From: Flavobacterium cerinum
Lineage (GTDB): Bacteria > Bacteroidota > Bacteroidia > Flavobacteriales > Flavobacteriaceae
NCBI RefSeq assembly: GCF_004028155.1
Contig: NZ_SBII01000005.1
Span: 217,329-281,328, forward strand
DNA: 64,000 bases
Direction: 5' to 3'
The notes under the pieces are model-generated. The model was not told the origin of the DNA. It saw only the letters and a list, made by a program, of their open reading frames with translations, and searched no databases. Every line of letters begins with the position of its first letter. Within the stretch, counting starts at the first letter, position 1. A program made the translations under genes and the position numbers. This document shows, one piece after another, positions 18,278 through 28,297 of the stretch.

Positions 18278-20440
18278 TTATTTTACTATCAGTTTTTTTG
18301 TTGATTTTGTTCCCTGCATATTTATAGTTATAAAATACACCCCGCTTCTTAAGGATAAAATATCTATATCAGCCTCATTATTCTCTATTGAACTGGTAAG
18401 TATTGTTTTCCCTAAAACATCTGCAATAACAACCTCGGAAAGTGTCCCTCTAATATTGTTCAATTTTAAGTTTACGCTACCTGACGCAGGATTAGGGTAT
18501 ATCATGAAATTTATAAGAGTATTTTCTTTAACACCAGCAACATTTTGTACCGTAGTTGTTACAGTATTTGTATCAATTGCTGGATTAAAATCAAAGTAGA
18601 TGTGTGCTTGTGCTGCCATAATATCACCTAGAGCAATATCTGCTTTTGGTTTTATTTTATAAATGATATATCCATGGCTTGCCGGTTCATTACTTAAGCT
18701 ATCTGCTAAATGAATATTATCAAATAAAAATTCAACTTCATTAGCTGTACGATTCGTTTTATAATCATGGCTTGCTGCTATAGGCTGAAAAGTAGACCAG
18801 TCTAGGTTTTCATCAAGTGTATTAGTAACTCGAATATTAATTGCATCAGCAGTTCCCGTGTTTTGAAAACGAACTACATAATTTAGGTATTCATTTGCCT
18901 GCTCTTCGGTGATATACTTGCCTTCACGAACGGTTATATCATTTGGATCATAAGAATTTACAACAATCTGATTTAAAACAGATGTATTATTTACAGGATT
19001 AGAATCTCCTGATGCAGGATTAATTGTTGCAGTAAATACTAATACATCTTGTCCGTTAACAACCGGTGGCTGCTTAACTGTAAAGTTTAGTAATATGTTT
19101 TTTGTTTGAAAAGGAAGCAGATTTGAATAAGTAAAAGTCAATGTATTGCCGGACAGAACCATTGCAGGTGAGGTATTTACGAATGTTAGTTTACTGCTGT
19201 CAAATTGCAATGAAATAGTTCCATTTGCTGTTACAGTGCCTAGGTTTTCATAGAAAATAATATAGCTTGCGGCAAAACCAGGTCGCGCCTGACTTGTTGG
19301 AACAAGTGCCACACTAACTTCATTTATAATTTCTGAAGGTGAAATACAGAAATTCGCATCCTCTTCAACTGCCGGCATTGTGAAAGAATAAGAACCCGGA
19401 GTTGCTGTATACATATTTGCAGGACTGGCAGTAACGGTATTTACACCATCAGGAACATTTATAAATTTATAATGGCCATCTGCATTGGTATAAGTTGTAT
19501 AAACAATATTATCATGAGTATAAGAAACAGGCATATTAGCAGCTGCTGCTTCAAATAAGTCACACCCATTTCCATCAAGATCTAGTGAAGCAAAACCAGA
19601 TATACTATTTCCTGTACATTCAATTGCGCTTATTTGAAATGGAACCAACCATGTACAGTTCCCGTGTATGATCATTGCATATAATGTTTGTGAATCTGCA
19701 ACTGTATTTACAAAAGCATCGTAGTTAATAATAGCGTTGTTAGTATTTTCTGAATCGGCTTGGGTTAAGAAAAAATATGTTGTAAAGTCTGTAACACCAC
19801 CCATAATTTGTGGTACTATATCACTAAGATTAAACATTTCAAAACCATCACCATTTTGATCACATGCATATAACGGTGTTGTCTGCATTGTTGGAGGCGC
19901 TAAAATAGTTACAACAAAACTACTTTCGTCTGTACACACCCCACTTTGAGCAAACACATAAACAGTTTGTGTCTGAGTAATTACAGTACCAATAGTAATT
20001 ATTTGTCCTGACCCGTTTGCTCCTGTAAAATAATTCCCTTGTTGTAGAGCAGGTAATGTATAAAATTCACACGCAGTTACATTTGGCATATCCGGAAGGA
20101 AAATCCCTGATGACCAGTTTATCTGGAAAACTGTAATCGCAGTACTGCCATCTGTGGTATTTGTAACCTTAGCAAAAATAGTTTGCTGCTGTGGAGAAAC
20201 AAAAGAAGTAGGATTACCTATAGGGTTTGTACCATTTGCAGCATCAGCCTGGGTTTTATAATAAGTAACAATAAATCCATTAGGGTTTTGATTTCCTAAA
20301 ATAATAGGGGTTTGTACCGTAAGATTAAAAACTTCAAAACCACATTGTTGAATGTTTGGAGCAGGATTAGCAACTGCCTGTGAAAATCCGTTAAGGGTAA
20401 GCAATAAAAAAACGGCTAAAAAGAGTAATTTATTTTTCAT
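18278..20440 (-). CDS. Secreted T9SS cargo protein with type A sorting domain
   Basis: Using the ATG at 20440 (MKNKLLFLAVFLLLTLNGFSQ) gives a clean signal peptide; the ATG eight codons earlier does not. The 720-residue protein has Bacteroidota adhesin-like repeats, a carboxypeptidase-like fold around SGFASLDLDGNGC, a DUF11/DUF7619-type domain (SYDPNDITVREGKYI onward) and a C-terminal sorting domain of about 75 residues with IYPNPASGSVNLKL and the final KLIVK. It should cross the outer membrane by T9SS and be surface-attached or released. Its binding target is unknown. It is monocistronic. Confidence 0.9.
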   Translation of the reverse strand: MKNKLLFLAVFLLLTLNGFSQAVANPAPNIQQCGFEVFNLTVQTPIILGNQNPNGFIVTYYKTQADAANGTNPIGNPTSFVSPQQQTIFAKVTNTTDGSTAITVFQINWSSGIFLPDMPNVTACEFYTLPALQQGNYFTGANGSGQIITIGTVITQTQTVYVFAQSGVCTDESSFVVTILAPPTMQTTPLYACDQNGDGFEMFNLSDIVPQIMGGVTDFTTYFFLTQADSENTNNAIINYDAFVNTVADSQTLYAMIIHGNCTWLVPFQISAIECTGNSISGFASLDLDGNGCDLFEAAAANMPVSYTHDNIVYTTYTNADGHYKFINVPDGVNTVTASPANMYTATPGSYSFTMPAVEEDANFCISPSEIINEVSVALVPTSQARPGFAASYIIFYENLGTVTANGTISLQFDSSKLTFVNTSPAMVLSGNTLTFTYSNLLPFQTKNILLNFTVKQPPVVNGQDVLVFTATINPASGDSNPVNNTSVLNQIVVNSYDPNDITVREGKYITEEQANEYLNYVVRFQNTGTADAINIRVTNTLDENLDWSTFQPIAASHDYKTNRTANEVEFLFDNIHLADSLSNEPASHGYIIYKIKPKADIALGDIMAAQAHIYFDFNPAIDTNTVTTTVQNVAGVKENTLINFMIYPNPASGSVNLKLNNIRGTLSEVVIADVLGKTILTSSIENNEADIDILSLRSGVYFITINMQGTKSTKKLIVK

Positions 20441-20525
20441 AGTAAAGGTTTGGTTGATTAACACACTTTAAACAGTTAAAATGTTAAAACCCCTACTATG
20501 ATTTAATCAATTATATAAAATATAA

Positions 20526-21188
20526 TTAATCCTTCTTGTTTTTTTCTCTCCAGTTTTTGGTAATAGCTGTATAATTTATTGCGAATGCCGGGTCTTGTTT
20601 TACTAGCTTTCCAGCTCTAAATGCCTGTATTAAAAAGCCTTCTATATGATAATCTTCCGGTACAGTGGAAGGACTGTAGGTTAATTTAAGATTTATATCA
20701 AACATTTTTGCAATCCGATTGGACCAAAAAGCTTTCCACCCGCTTTTATGTTCTTTAATCAGATCAAAAGTAGATTCACCTGTCTGCCTGTATATGAGCT
20801 TTACTAATATCTGACCTTCCTTTCTCGAAAGTTTTTTTAGCTGACCTTCAAACTCGTCCTGAAGGTATCGCTCAACAATCTTAGAATACTTTTTCTTTTC
20901 CTTCTCTGTTTTCAGTTTAGACATGTTTACACTAAGCAGAGTAAGTCTTTCGGCAGCAGTTTTAGCAAACGGATATACTTTTAGAGTCCTTCTTTTAAGC
21001 AAAGCTAGATTTTTTCTTTCTTCGGCTGAAATTGTATCTTTTACATTCGAAATTACAAGTTCCTGCATCTCTACATTAAAAACAATAGAGTCCGTCACAG
21101 AACCTTTAATAGTGTCTGTAACAACTTCCTGAGCTTTAACTCCGAAAGCAGTTAATAATAGTATGAAAATGTAAAATTGTGTTTTCAT
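20526..21188 (-). CDS. DUF4294 family exported protein
   Basis: From the ATG at 21188 (MKTQFYIFILLLTAFGVKAQ) the protein has a signal peptide and about 200 mature residues. The conserved DUF4294 stretch includes LKRRTLKVYPFAKTAAERL, EGQLKKLSRKEGQILVKLI and YRQTGESTFDLIKEHKSGWK. The family is periplasmic and Bacteroidota-specific with no assigned role. It is divergent from the M42 peptidase gene across an 82-base spacer. Confidence 0.88.
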   Translation of the reverse strand: MKTQFYIFILLLTAFGVKAQEVVTDTIKGSVTDSIVFNVEMQELVISNVKDTISAEERKNLALLKRRTLKVYPFAKTAAERLTLLSVNMSKLKTEKEKKKYSKIVERYLQDEFEGQLKKLSRKEGQILVKLIYRQTGESTFDLIKEHKSGWKAFWSNRIAKMFDINLKLTYSPSTVPEDYHIEGFLIQAFRAGKLVKQDPAFAINYTAITKNWREKNKKD

Positions 21189-21270
21189 TGATTGAAAAAA
21201 TTTATCCCAAAAATATACAATAATACATAACTCTGTTATCAAATTTATAATTTAGCAAAAAAATAAATTT

Positions 21271-22362
21271 ATGTCATCAAAATCTATACTAAACGATACT
21301 TCAATTGCCTTTTTAGAAGAATATTTAAACAACCCTTCCCCTACCGGATATGAATCCGGAGGTCAGAAAATATGGATGGAATATCTTAAACCTTATGTTG
21401 ATACTTTTATTACAGATACGTATGGTACAGCTGTAGGTATTATTAATCCTGAAGCTCCTTATAAAGTAGTAATAGAGGGACACAGTGACGAGATATCATG
21501 GTATGTAAATTACATTACAGAAAACGGATTAATTTATGTTATTCGTAATGGCGGTTCTGATCATATGATTGCGCCTTCTAAAAGAGTTAACATTCATACA
21601 AAAAATGGTATTGTAAAAGGTGTATTTGGATGGCCGGCTATACACACACGTAACCGTAGTAAAGAAGAGCCAGCAAAAATTGAAAATATTTTTATTGATC
21701 TAGGCTGTTCAACAAAAGAAGAAGTAGAAAATCTTGGTGTACATGTAGGTTGCGTTATTACCTATCCAGACGAATTTATAATCTTAAACGAAAATAAGTT
21801 TGTATGCCGTGCCATTGATAACCGTATTGGTGGTTTTATGATTGCTGAAGTAGCACGCCTCCTTCATGAAAACAAAAAGAAATTACCTTTTGGCCTTTAC
21901 ATAACAAATTCGGTGCAGGAAGAAGTTGGTCTGCGTGGTGCAGAGATGATTACGAAAACTATTCGACCTAATGTGGCTATTGTAACTGATGTATGCCATG
22001 ACAGCACAACACCTATGATTGATAAACGTATTGAAGGTGAAACACAAATAGGAAAAGGCCCGGTTATTACCTATGCACCTGCTGTACAAAACAACCTTAG
22101 AGAACTTATTATAGATACTGCAAATAAAAAAGAAATACCTTTCCAGAGATTAGCATCGTCAAGAGTTACAGGGACAGATACTGATGCTTTTGCTTATAGC
22201 AATGGCGGAGTGGCTTCGGCTCTTATATCGCTGCCGTTACGTTATATGCACACAACAGTCGAAATGGTACATCGAGATGATGTTGAGAATGTAATCAAAC
22301 TTATTTATGAGACATTATTGACTATGGAAAACGAAGAAACTTTCTCTTATTTCAAAGCCTAA
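21271..22362 (+). CDS. M42 family metallopeptidase (glutamyl aminopeptidase type)
   Basis: The 363-residue cytoplasmic aminopeptidase shows the co-catalytic metal ligands in order: His in EGHSDEISW, Asp in RAIDNRIGG, the catalytic Glu pair in SVQEEVGLRGAEM, Asp in VTDVCHD and the last His in MHTTVEMVHRDD. M42 enzymes form tetrahedral dodecamers that trim peptides. The N-terminal LEEYLNNPSPTGYE is typical. It is a single gene with a strong terminator. Confidence 0.92.
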   Translation: MSSKSILNDTSIAFLEEYLNNPSPTGYESGGQKIWMEYLKPYVDTFITDTYGTAVGIINPEAPYKVVIEGHSDEISWYVNYITENGLIYVIRNGGSDHMIAPSKRVNIHTKNGIVKGVFGWPAIHTRNRSKEEPAKIENIFIDLGCSTKEEVENLGVHVGCVITYPDEFIILNENKFVCRAIDNRIGGFMIAEVARLLHENKKKLPFGLYITNSVQEEVGLRGAEMITKTIRPNVAIVTDVCHDSTTPMIDKRIEGETQIGKGPVITYAPAVQNNLRELIIDTANKKEIPFQRLASSRVTGTDTDAFAYSNGGVASALISLPLRYMHTTVEMVHRDDVENVIKLIYETLLTMENEETFSYFKA

Positions 22363-22365
22363 AAA

Positions 22366-22397
22366 AAAAAGCATCCGCCGTGGCGGATGCTTTTTTT
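22366..22397. terminator. Bidirectional terminator
   Basis: AAGCATCCGCC-GT-GGCGGATGCTT is flanked by ten As and seven Ts, between the converging peptidase and ankyrin genes. Confidence 0.92.
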
Positions 22398-22414
22398 ACT
22401 TTTTTAAGACTTGA

Positions 22415-22801
22415 TTAAGAACTTAGCGCTGTTTTAAGTAATGCAACAACTTCTTTAGAGTTTGAAGCTTCTGCATATTTTAAGGCAGTAATTCCTTTTT
22501 CGTCTTTTGCTTTTACGTCTGCGCCTTTTTCAAGTAACAATTTAATGATCTCTACATTGTTATAGCGTGCTGCTATCATTAGAGGTGTTAAACCGTTTGA
22601 TTTTTCATGTACAGACGCTCCATACTCGATAAGTTTTTTTACAGTTACTAAATCTCCTTTAGCAATTGCCATTCCAAGTGGTGTGTTTGTTTTGTACCCT
22701 GATACTAACTCAAATTTTTGGGTAGCTTCAACATTGTTTGCAATTGTTACATTACTAAATGCTACAAGAGCAAGGCCTAAATAAATGATTGATTTTTTCA
22801 T
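22415..22801 (-). CDS. Small exported ankyrin-repeat protein
   Basis: From the ATG at 22801 (MKKSIIYLGLALVAFSNVTIA) this is a 128-residue protein with a signal peptide. Two or three ankyrin repeats follow; TPLMIAARYNNVEIIKLLLE is the clearest. It should fold into a small periplasmic binding domain. In other bacteria such proteins partner with catalases or act as inhibitors; no partner is adjacent here. The ATG 25 codons upstream would hide the signal sequence and is less likely. Confidence 0.85.
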   Translation of the reverse strand: MKKSIIYLGLALVAFSNVTIANNVEATQKFELVSGYKTNTPLGMAIAKGDLVTVKKLIEYGASVHEKSNGLTPLMIAARYNNVEIIKLLLEKGADVKAKDEKGITALKYAEASNSKEVVALLKTALSS

Positions 22802-22954
22802 GATGATTGATTTGATTGATTGATGATTTTTTTTAGATTGATTAGATCGTTTAAAGTAATAGACGCTCACATCCATGTAAACGTTACAGTAAATATTTAT
22901 TTTAACATATATTTAACATTTATAATCTTACTATGCTTGCATATATAAATAAAA

Positions 22955-22980
22955 AAACCACCTTTAAAATAAGGTGGTTT
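22955..22980 (-). terminator. Terminator of purC
   Basis: AAACCACCTT and AAGGTGGTTT form a stem that is followed, on the minus strand, by seven Ts. Confidence 0.88.
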
Positions 22981-22999
22981 CAATAAAATTTTAGGCTAT

Positions 23000-23947
23000 T
23001 TATTTTTGAAGAAATGCAAGCACATTTTTTTCTATTCTTTCATTAATATTTGAGATATCGGCCTTACCAAACTTCTCACCTATTATTTTTTCATATAATT
23101 CTATATATCTTTCTGATACACTTTCAATGTATTCATCGGTCATTTCAGGTATAACCTGGCCTTCTTTACCTTGAAAATCATTAGCTATAAGCCACTGACG
23201 AACAAATTCTTTAGAAAGCTGTTTTTGACCTTCACCTTTATTTTGACGTTCCTGGTAACCTTCTGCATAAAAGTAACGCGAAGAATCAGGAGTATGTATT
23301 TCATCAATCAATAAGATCTTTCCATCTTTAGTTTTACCAAATTCATATTTGGTATCTACTAATATCAATCCACGTGATGCAGCTATTTCAGTTCCTTTTT
23401 GAAAAAGAGCACGAGTGTATTTTTCTAATATAACATAATCTTCTTCAGATACTATACCATTAGCTAAAATAGCATCACGTGAAATATCCATATCATGTTC
23501 ACCATTCTCAGCCTTAGTTGTTGGTGTAATGATTGGTGAAGGGAATTTATCATTCTCTTTCATTCCTTCTGGAAGTTCTACTCCGCATAATATTCTTTTG
23601 CCCTCACTATATTCACGGGCAGCATGGCCTGACATATAGCCACGGATAACCATTTCTACTTTAAAAGGCTCACAAAGGTGACCTACAGCAACATTAGGAT
23701 CCGGCGTATCAATAAGCCAGTTAGGTACCACATCTTCGGTAAGACGCATAAATTTAGTAGCGATCTGGTTAAGTATTTGTCCTTTGTAAGGAATACCTTT
23801 TGGCATAACAACATCAAAAGCAGAAAGCCTGTCTGTTGCTACCATTACCAATAGTTCGTCGTTTATATTATATACTTCTCTTACTTTACCTCGGTAAACC
23901 GATTTTTGGCCCGGGAAATTGAAATCAGTGGATGTGATGGTATTCAT
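23000..23947 (-). CDS. purC: SAICAR synthetase
   Basis: This enzyme joins aspartate to CAIR in purine biosynthesis using ATP. The 315-residue protein has the N-terminal [14 protein letters not shown]-binding segment, [29 protein letters not shown] and the late [12 protein letters not shown] motif, all diagnostic. It is of the longer Bacteroidota type. It stands alone between two terminators; purine repression is likely in general, but no operator is recognisable. Confidence 0.96.
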   Translation of the reverse strand: MNTITSTDFNFPGQKSVYRGKVREVYNINDELLVMVATDRLSAFDVVMPKGIPYKGQILNQIATKFMRLTEDVVPNWLIDTPDPNVAVGHLCEPFKVEMVIRGYMSGHAAREYSEGKRILCGVELPEGMKENDKFPSPIITPTTKAENGEHDMDISRDAILANGIVSEEDYVILEKYTRALFQKGTEIAASRGLILVDTKYEFGKTKDGKILLIDEIHTPDSSRYFYAEGYQERQNKGEGQKQLSKEFVRQWLIANDFQGKEGQVIPEMTDEYIESVSERYIELYEKIIGEKFGKADISNINERIEKNVLAFLQK

Positions 23948-24060
23948 CGTTTAGTATTTGCGTTTTTACAATTGCAAAAATAAGAAAGTTAATTTGATTT
24001 TTAAAAAAGAGTTTGCTAACCTCTCAACGTTACTTTTTACGATGAATTTTTTAAAAATAA

Positions 24061-24102
24061 AAAGGTTTTAGAAATATGAGAAATCACATTTCTAAAACCT
24101 TT
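24061..24102 (-). terminator. Terminator of the phoH-SMR operon
   Basis: AAAGGTTTTAGAAAT and its perfect complement ATTTCTAAAACCTTT form a 15-bp stem, followed on the minus strand by TTTTTATTTTT. Confidence 0.85.
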
Positions 24103-24126
24103 CATTACATAATCAGTACTTTATAT

Positions 24127-24459
24127 TTAATGACTGGACGTTTTTGAAAAGACATTTATTACTACAACACCTGCAATAATAAGTGCCATACCTATCATAG
24201 CTGGTAAATCGGGCTTTTGTTTGAATAAAAATATTCCTGCAATTGTAATTAAAACAATACCAATACCAGACCAAATTGCATATGCGATACCTACCGGCAT
24301 AGTTTTTAAGGTTAAACTTAAAAAATAAAAAGCTGTTAAGTACCCAGCAACTGTTATTAAGCTTGGAATTAATTTTGTAAACTGTTCAGACGATTTTAAT
24401 GCCGACGTAGCAATAGTTTCAAAAACAATAGCAATCAATAAATATATAAATTGTTTCAT
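24127..24459 (-). CDS. SMR-family multidrug/cation exporter
   Basis: The 110-residue protein has four transmembrane helices and the essential membrane glutamate E14 in YLLIAIVFETIATSALK, as in EmrE. W63 in YAIWSGIGIV is also conserved. It probably works as an antiparallel dimer exporting cationic toxicants or guanidinium in exchange for protons; substrate specificity is not predictable. It starts 18 bases after the phoH stop on the same strand, so it is probably in the phoH transcript. Confidence 0.9.
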   Translation of the reverse strand: MKQFIYLLIAIVFETIATSALKSSEQFTKLIPSLITVAGYLTAFYFLSLTLKTMPVGIAYAIWSGIGIVLITIAGIFLFKQKPDLPAMIGMALIIAGVVVINVFSKTSSH

Positions 24460-24477
24460 GCGTATTCCTTCAACGGT

Positions 24478-25428
24478 TTAATCATGATTTTCGATACTCT
24501 TATAAGAATCTATAATTTTCTTAACAAGACGGTGGCGCACAATATCTTTGTCATCAAGATACAGTATACCAATACCTTCTACATCTTTAAGTATTAATAA
24601 TGCTTCTTTAAGTCCGGATATGGTTCTGCGTGGTAAATCTACCTGCCCGGGATCTCCGGTAATCATAAATTTAGCATTCTTACCCATACGCGTTAAAAAC
24701 ATCTTCATTTGCGAATGCGTCGTGTTTTGTGCCTCATCAAGTATTACAAAAGCATTGTCCAGTGTACGTCCCCTCATAAAAGCTAATGGTGCTATCTGGA
24801 TTATACCTTTTAAAATATAATCTTCAAGGGTTAAAGGCGGTAACATATCACGCAGTGCATCATATAACGGCTGCATGTAAGGATCCAGCTTTTCTTTCAT
24901 ATCTCCCGGAAGAAAACCAAGATTTTCCCCCGCTTCTACAGCAGGACGGGTTAATATGATTCGCTTCACTTGCTTGTCTTTTAGTGCTTTTACAGCTAAT
25001 GCTACACCCGTATAGGTTTTACCGGTACCGGCAGGTCCTACAGCAAATACCATGTCGTTTTGGCCCATGTAGTCAACCAGCTTCTGCTGATTTGGAGTAA
25101 GCGCCTTTATAAGCTTACCACCTAAACCATGCACTAAAATTTTATCATTTGGGCTCATTTGCTCCATCGTACTATTGTCGCCATGAATTACACGTTCAAT
25201 AACATTGAGATCAATATTATTGTATCGTGAAAAATGCAACATTAGTCTTTTAAACCTTTTTTCAAATTCGTCCAGCATTTCCTTTTCGCCAAAAGCTTTC
25301 AGGGTAGTGCCACGGGCAACAATTTTGAGTTTTGGGTAATACTTCTTAATGGTGTCAAGATGAGAATCCTGTGCTCCCCAAAAATCTTTAGGGGCAATGT
25401 CTGTCAGTTCAATCGTTCTCTCGTTCAA
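24478..25428 (-). CDS. PhoH family ATPase
   Basis: This 316-residue protein has an N-terminal KH-like region and a C-terminal P-loop domain: Walker A in GPAGTGKTYTGVAL near residue 131 and Walker B in VILDEAQNTTHSQMKMFL. PhoH-like ATPases are linked to RNA metabolism and may act as helicases or RNases together with YbeY. No ybeY is adjacent. It is divergent from the SAM hydrolase gene. Confidence 0.93.
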   Translation of the reverse strand: MNERTIELTDIAPKDFWGAQDSHLDTIKKYYPKLKIVARGTTLKAFGEKEMLDEFEKRFKRLMLHFSRYNNIDLNVIERVIHGDNSTMEQMSPNDKILVHGLGGKLIKALTPNQQKLVDYMGQNDMVFAVGPAGTGKTYTGVALAVKALKDKQVKRIILTRPAVEAGENLGFLPGDMKEKLDPYMQPLYDALRDMLPPLTLEDYILKGIIQIAPLAFMRGRTLDNAFVILDEAQNTTHSQMKMFLTRMGKNAKFMITGDPGQVDLPRRTISGLKEALLILKDVEGIGILYLDDKDIVRHRLVKKIIDSYKSIENHD

Positions 25429-25469
25429 AAGCAGTTGATTTTAATTAGAAATGATAGCTATATAATTAT

Positions 25470-25477
25470 TAGCTTTG
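25470..25477 (+). promoter_or_regulatory. Putative -7 box for the SAM hydrolase gene
   Basis: TAGCTTTG fits TAnnTTTG in the divergent spacer, 54 bases before the ATG at 25532. Confidence 0.4.
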
Positions 25478-25531
25478 CAATCAAATTTAGTGAAATTAAA
25501 TCTCGCTTCTGTAAAAGTTTTACACAATTTT

Positions 25532-26359
25532 ATGTCAATAATTACCCTTACAACTGACTTTGGACTCAAAGACCATTTTGTAGGCGCTTTGAAAGGGAAA
25601 ATTATTTCCGGTTTCAATGACGCCGTGATTATTGATATTTCCCATGATATCGATTTATTCAATGTATCTGAGGCCAGTTACATTATTGGTGCGGCTTATA
25701 GCAGCTTTCCAAAAGGTACGGTACACCTCATTGGTGTAGATGCCGAATTAACTAAAGAAAACAGGCATATAGCTATGCAATGGAATGACCATTATTTTAT
25801 TTGTGCAGATAATGGAATACTCAGTATGCTTACTCAGAAAATCGTTCCGCAAAAAATTGTAGAAATAAACATACACGACCGCCTGCCTTCCGGCTCTACA
25901 GAAATGGATGTTTTTGTAACTGCAGCCTGCCATATTGCAAAAGGCGGTTCACTGAGTGTTATAGGTAAAGAAATTTCTGAAATTAAAGAAATGAACGAAC
26001 TTGTGCCTGTAGTCGCAGCAGATAACAACTCTATTAAGGGTTATGTGGCTTATATAGATCATTTTGGCAACTGTGTAACTAATATATCCCAAAAGTTGGT
26101 AAAAGAAATTGCTAAGGGGCGTGATTTTGAAATTACCTTTAGTACAAAAACAATCAAATCGGTAAGAAAAGGATATTCTGATTTTACAGTAAATGAACGT
26201 TTTGCGCTTAAAGATTACGAAGGCGAAAAATTGGCAATTTTTAATGAGGCTGGTTTTATTGAAATCGCTATATATAGAAGTAACCCCTCTACAGTTGGAA
26301 CTGCAAAAACACTATTGGGCCTTAAATTCAGGGATGTTATAAACGTTAAATTCAAATAG
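25532..26359 (+). CDS. S-adenosylmethionine hydrolase (adenosine-forming), DUF62 family
   Basis: The protein starts MSIITLTTDFGLKDHFVGALKG at 25532, the universal family N-terminus with the ligand Asp in TTDFG. Upstream in-frame codons reach 25475 but are not family-like. The 275-residue enzyme uses a water-derived nucleophile to split SAM into adenosine and methionine, and is related to fluorinases and chlorinases. The second domain contains YIDHFGNCVTNIS, with the conserved Asp/Asn contacts. The neighbour 77 bases downstream is a monooxygenase-fold gene. Confidence 0.9.
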   Translation: MSIITLTTDFGLKDHFVGALKGKIISGFNDAVIIDISHDIDLFNVSEASYIIGAAYSSFPKGTVHLIGVDAELTKENRHIAMQWNDHYFICADNGILSMLTQKIVPQKIVEINIHDRLPSGSTEMDVFVTAACHIAKGGSLSVIGKEISEIKEMNELVPVVAADNNSIKGYVAYIDHFGNCVTNISQKLVKEIAKGRDFEITFSTKTIKSVRKGYSDFTVNERFALKDYEGEKLAIFNEAGFIEIAIYRSNPSTVGTAKTLLGLKFRDVINVKFK

Positions 26360-26436
26360 ATTTTTCAAATTAAAAGGGCAATTCTAAAGGCGAGCTCCCT
26401 TGATATTTTAGATTATATATAAAACAAAAAAACTGT

Positions 26437-26733
26437 ATGTTTGTACGAATAGTAAAGATGGGGTTTCATGAAGATAAGGTAGATGCCTTTCTTGATAATT
26501 TTGAAGAAGTTAAGCAAAATATACGAAATTTTCCAGGCAACCGTTTCTTAGAGTTATATAGGGATAAAAACGACCCTACAATATTTTTCACTTATAGCTA
26601 TTGGGAAACTGAAGCAGATCTTGAAAACTACCGTAAGTCGGAACTATTCATTGAAGTCTGGGCATTTACTAAACAGTTATTCAGGCAAAAAGCAGAAGCC
26701 TGGAGTGTAGATAAACTGGTTAGCTTACAATAA
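26437..26733 (+). CDS. Antibiotic biosynthesis monooxygenase (ABM) domain protein
   Basis: The 98-residue protein has the ferredoxin-like ABM pattern: MFVRIVKMGFHEDKV, then FPGNRFLELYRDKNDP, then FFTYSYWETEADLENYRKS. Such dimers oxidise quinols or degrade haem, or serve only as binding folds. No haem or flavin ligand can be assigned. It lies 12 bases before a methyltransferase gene, so the two are co-transcribed, and the group runs into gldF and gldG. Confidence 0.85.
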   Translation: MFVRIVKMGFHEDKVDAFLDNFEEVKQNIRNFPGNRFLELYRDKNDPTIFFTYSYWETEADLENYRKSELFIEVWAFTKQLFRQKAEAWSVDKLVSLQ

Positions 26734-26745
26734 AAATAATAAATA

Positions 26746-27591
26746 ATGAATTCATTAGTAAGAAAACTATACTACGCACTCCCTGTAAATTTAAGATATA
26801 CAGCGAGAAGAATGGTATATTTGCCTATTGATCTTTTTAGGGATAAAAAAAGTTTAGTACCTCCTAAAGGAAAAATATTTATAGGACGTGGTGATTTTCT
26901 GGCAACTGGTGAAACGTTCTTTAAGCATTTTAAAAATTATGGTAATTTAACTCCTCAAAGCAGCATTTTGGATATTGGTTCAGGTATTGGCCGTATGGCT
27001 ATTCCATTTACTAATTTCCTTGATAAGAATGGTACTTATGAAGGTTTTGATATTGTAAAACAAGGAGTAGAATGGTGTAATAAAAACATTTCCAATCGTT
27101 ATCCAAATTTTAATTTCACATGGATTCCTTTGAAAAATGAACTTTATAATGCCAGTACAAACGATCATGCTTCAAAAATAACCTTTCCCTACCCTAATAA
27201 CTATTTCAATTTTGTATTTCTAACTTCGGTTTTTACCCATATGCTTTCTGAAGATGTAGAAAATTATATAAAAGAAATAAATAGAGTCTTAAAAACTGAC
27301 AGCGTTTGTTTTGCAACCTTTTTTATTTTAGATAATGAAAGTCAGGAGGCTATGTCTTCTAAGGGAACAAAAAACTTCAAATTTAATTTTGGAAATTATT
27401 CTCTTATGGATAAAACCGTAAAAGAGGCTAATGTTGCATATAAAAAAGAGTATATCTTTGAGCTTCTAAAAGCAAATAATTTAGACATTTCACATTTCAT
27501 AAGAGGTAACTGGTCAGGGATTTATTCAGAAGGCCTGGATGAACACCAGGACATTATTATATTTAAAAAAAATGAAATCAATATTACTTAG
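26746..27591 (+). CDS. Class I SAM-dependent methyltransferase
   Basis: The 281-residue protein has motif I SILDIGSGIGRMAIPF, the acidic post-motif YEGFDIVKQGVEW and motif IV-like FNFVFLTSVFTHML, all of the Rossmann methyltransferase fold. An N-terminal basic stretch of about 40 residues could contact membrane or nucleic acid. The substrate is unknown. Its 3' end overlaps the start of gldF by 20 bases in another frame. Confidence 0.85.
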   Translation: MNSLVRKLYYALPVNLRYTARRMVYLPIDLFRDKKSLVPPKGKIFIGRGDFLATGETFFKHFKNYGNLTPQSSILDIGSGIGRMAIPFTNFLDKNGTYEGFDIVKQGVEWCNKNISNRYPNFNFTWIPLKNELYNASTNDHASKITFPYPNNYFNFVFLTSVFTHMLSEDVENYIKEINRVLKTDSVCFATFFILDNESQEAMSSKGTKNFKFNFGNYSLMDKTVKEANVAYKKEYIFELLKANNLDISHFIRGNWSGIYSEGLDEHQDIIIFKKNEINIT

Positions 27592-28297
27592 AGAAATCAA
27601 GTCCTTTTTCGGTTCACCGATAGGATATTTGGTTATCGCTATTTTCTTATTGCTAAACGGCCTGTTTTTATGGGTTTTTGATGGCGACTTTAATATATTA
27701 AATAGTGGCTTTGCAGACCTTAGTCCTTTCTTTACATTATCACCATGGATATTTATTTTCCTTATTCCGGCGGTTACCATGCGTAGCTTTTCTGATGAAA
27801 AAAAGCAAGGAACAATTGAACTATTATTTACTAAACCATTAAGCATTTGGCAAATAGTAAATGGAAAATTTTTAGGTGCTTTACTACTTATTGTAATAGC
27901 CTTAATACCAACTATTGTTTATGTGTTAGTTATATCTTCTTTTGGAAACCCCGAAGGAAATATTGACATGGGCAGTACCATGGGTTCTTATTTTGGTTTA
28001 CTATTCTTAATTGCAGGATATACATCTATTGGTATCTTTACTTCTACTCTTTCAGATAATCAGATCGTAGCTTTTATAACGGCTGTATTTGTATGCTTCC
28101 TGTTTTATTTTGGATTTGCCGGTGCTGCTAAATATACAGGAGAATTTGGTGGTTTTATAGGAGCTTTAGGTATGGATTATCATTTTAAAAGTATGAGCCG
28201 TGGTGTACTCGATACAAGAGATATTATCTACTTTGTAAGCATCACTGTATTATTCCTGTCGTTAACTGTTTACAAATTAAAAGCTCTTAAAGGATAA
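27572..28297 (+). CDS. gldF: Gliding motility ABC transporter permease GldF
   Basis: I place the start at 27572 (MKSILLREIKSFFGSPIGYL), the family N-terminus; the longer frame from 27539 lies inside the methyltransferase gene. The 241-residue protein has six predicted membrane helices and the ABC-2 permease stretch AVTMRSFSDEKKQGTIELLFTKP. In Flavobacterium johnsoniae GldF works with GldG and the ATPase GldA and is needed for gliding in that species. gldA is not adjacent, which is normal. Its stop overlaps the gldG start (TAATG). Confidence 0.95.
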   Translation: MKSILLREIKSFFGSPIGYLVIAIFLLLNGLFLWVFDGDFNILNSGFADLSPFFTLSPWIFIFLIPAVTMRSFSDEKKQGTIELLFTKPLSIWQIVNGKFLGALLLIVIALIPTIVYVLVISSFGNPEGNIDMGSTMGSYFGLLFLIAGYTSIGIFTSTLSDNQIVAFITAVFVCFLFYFGFAGAAKYTGEFGGFIGALGMDYHFKSMSRGVLDTRDIIYFVSITVLFLSLTVYKLKALKG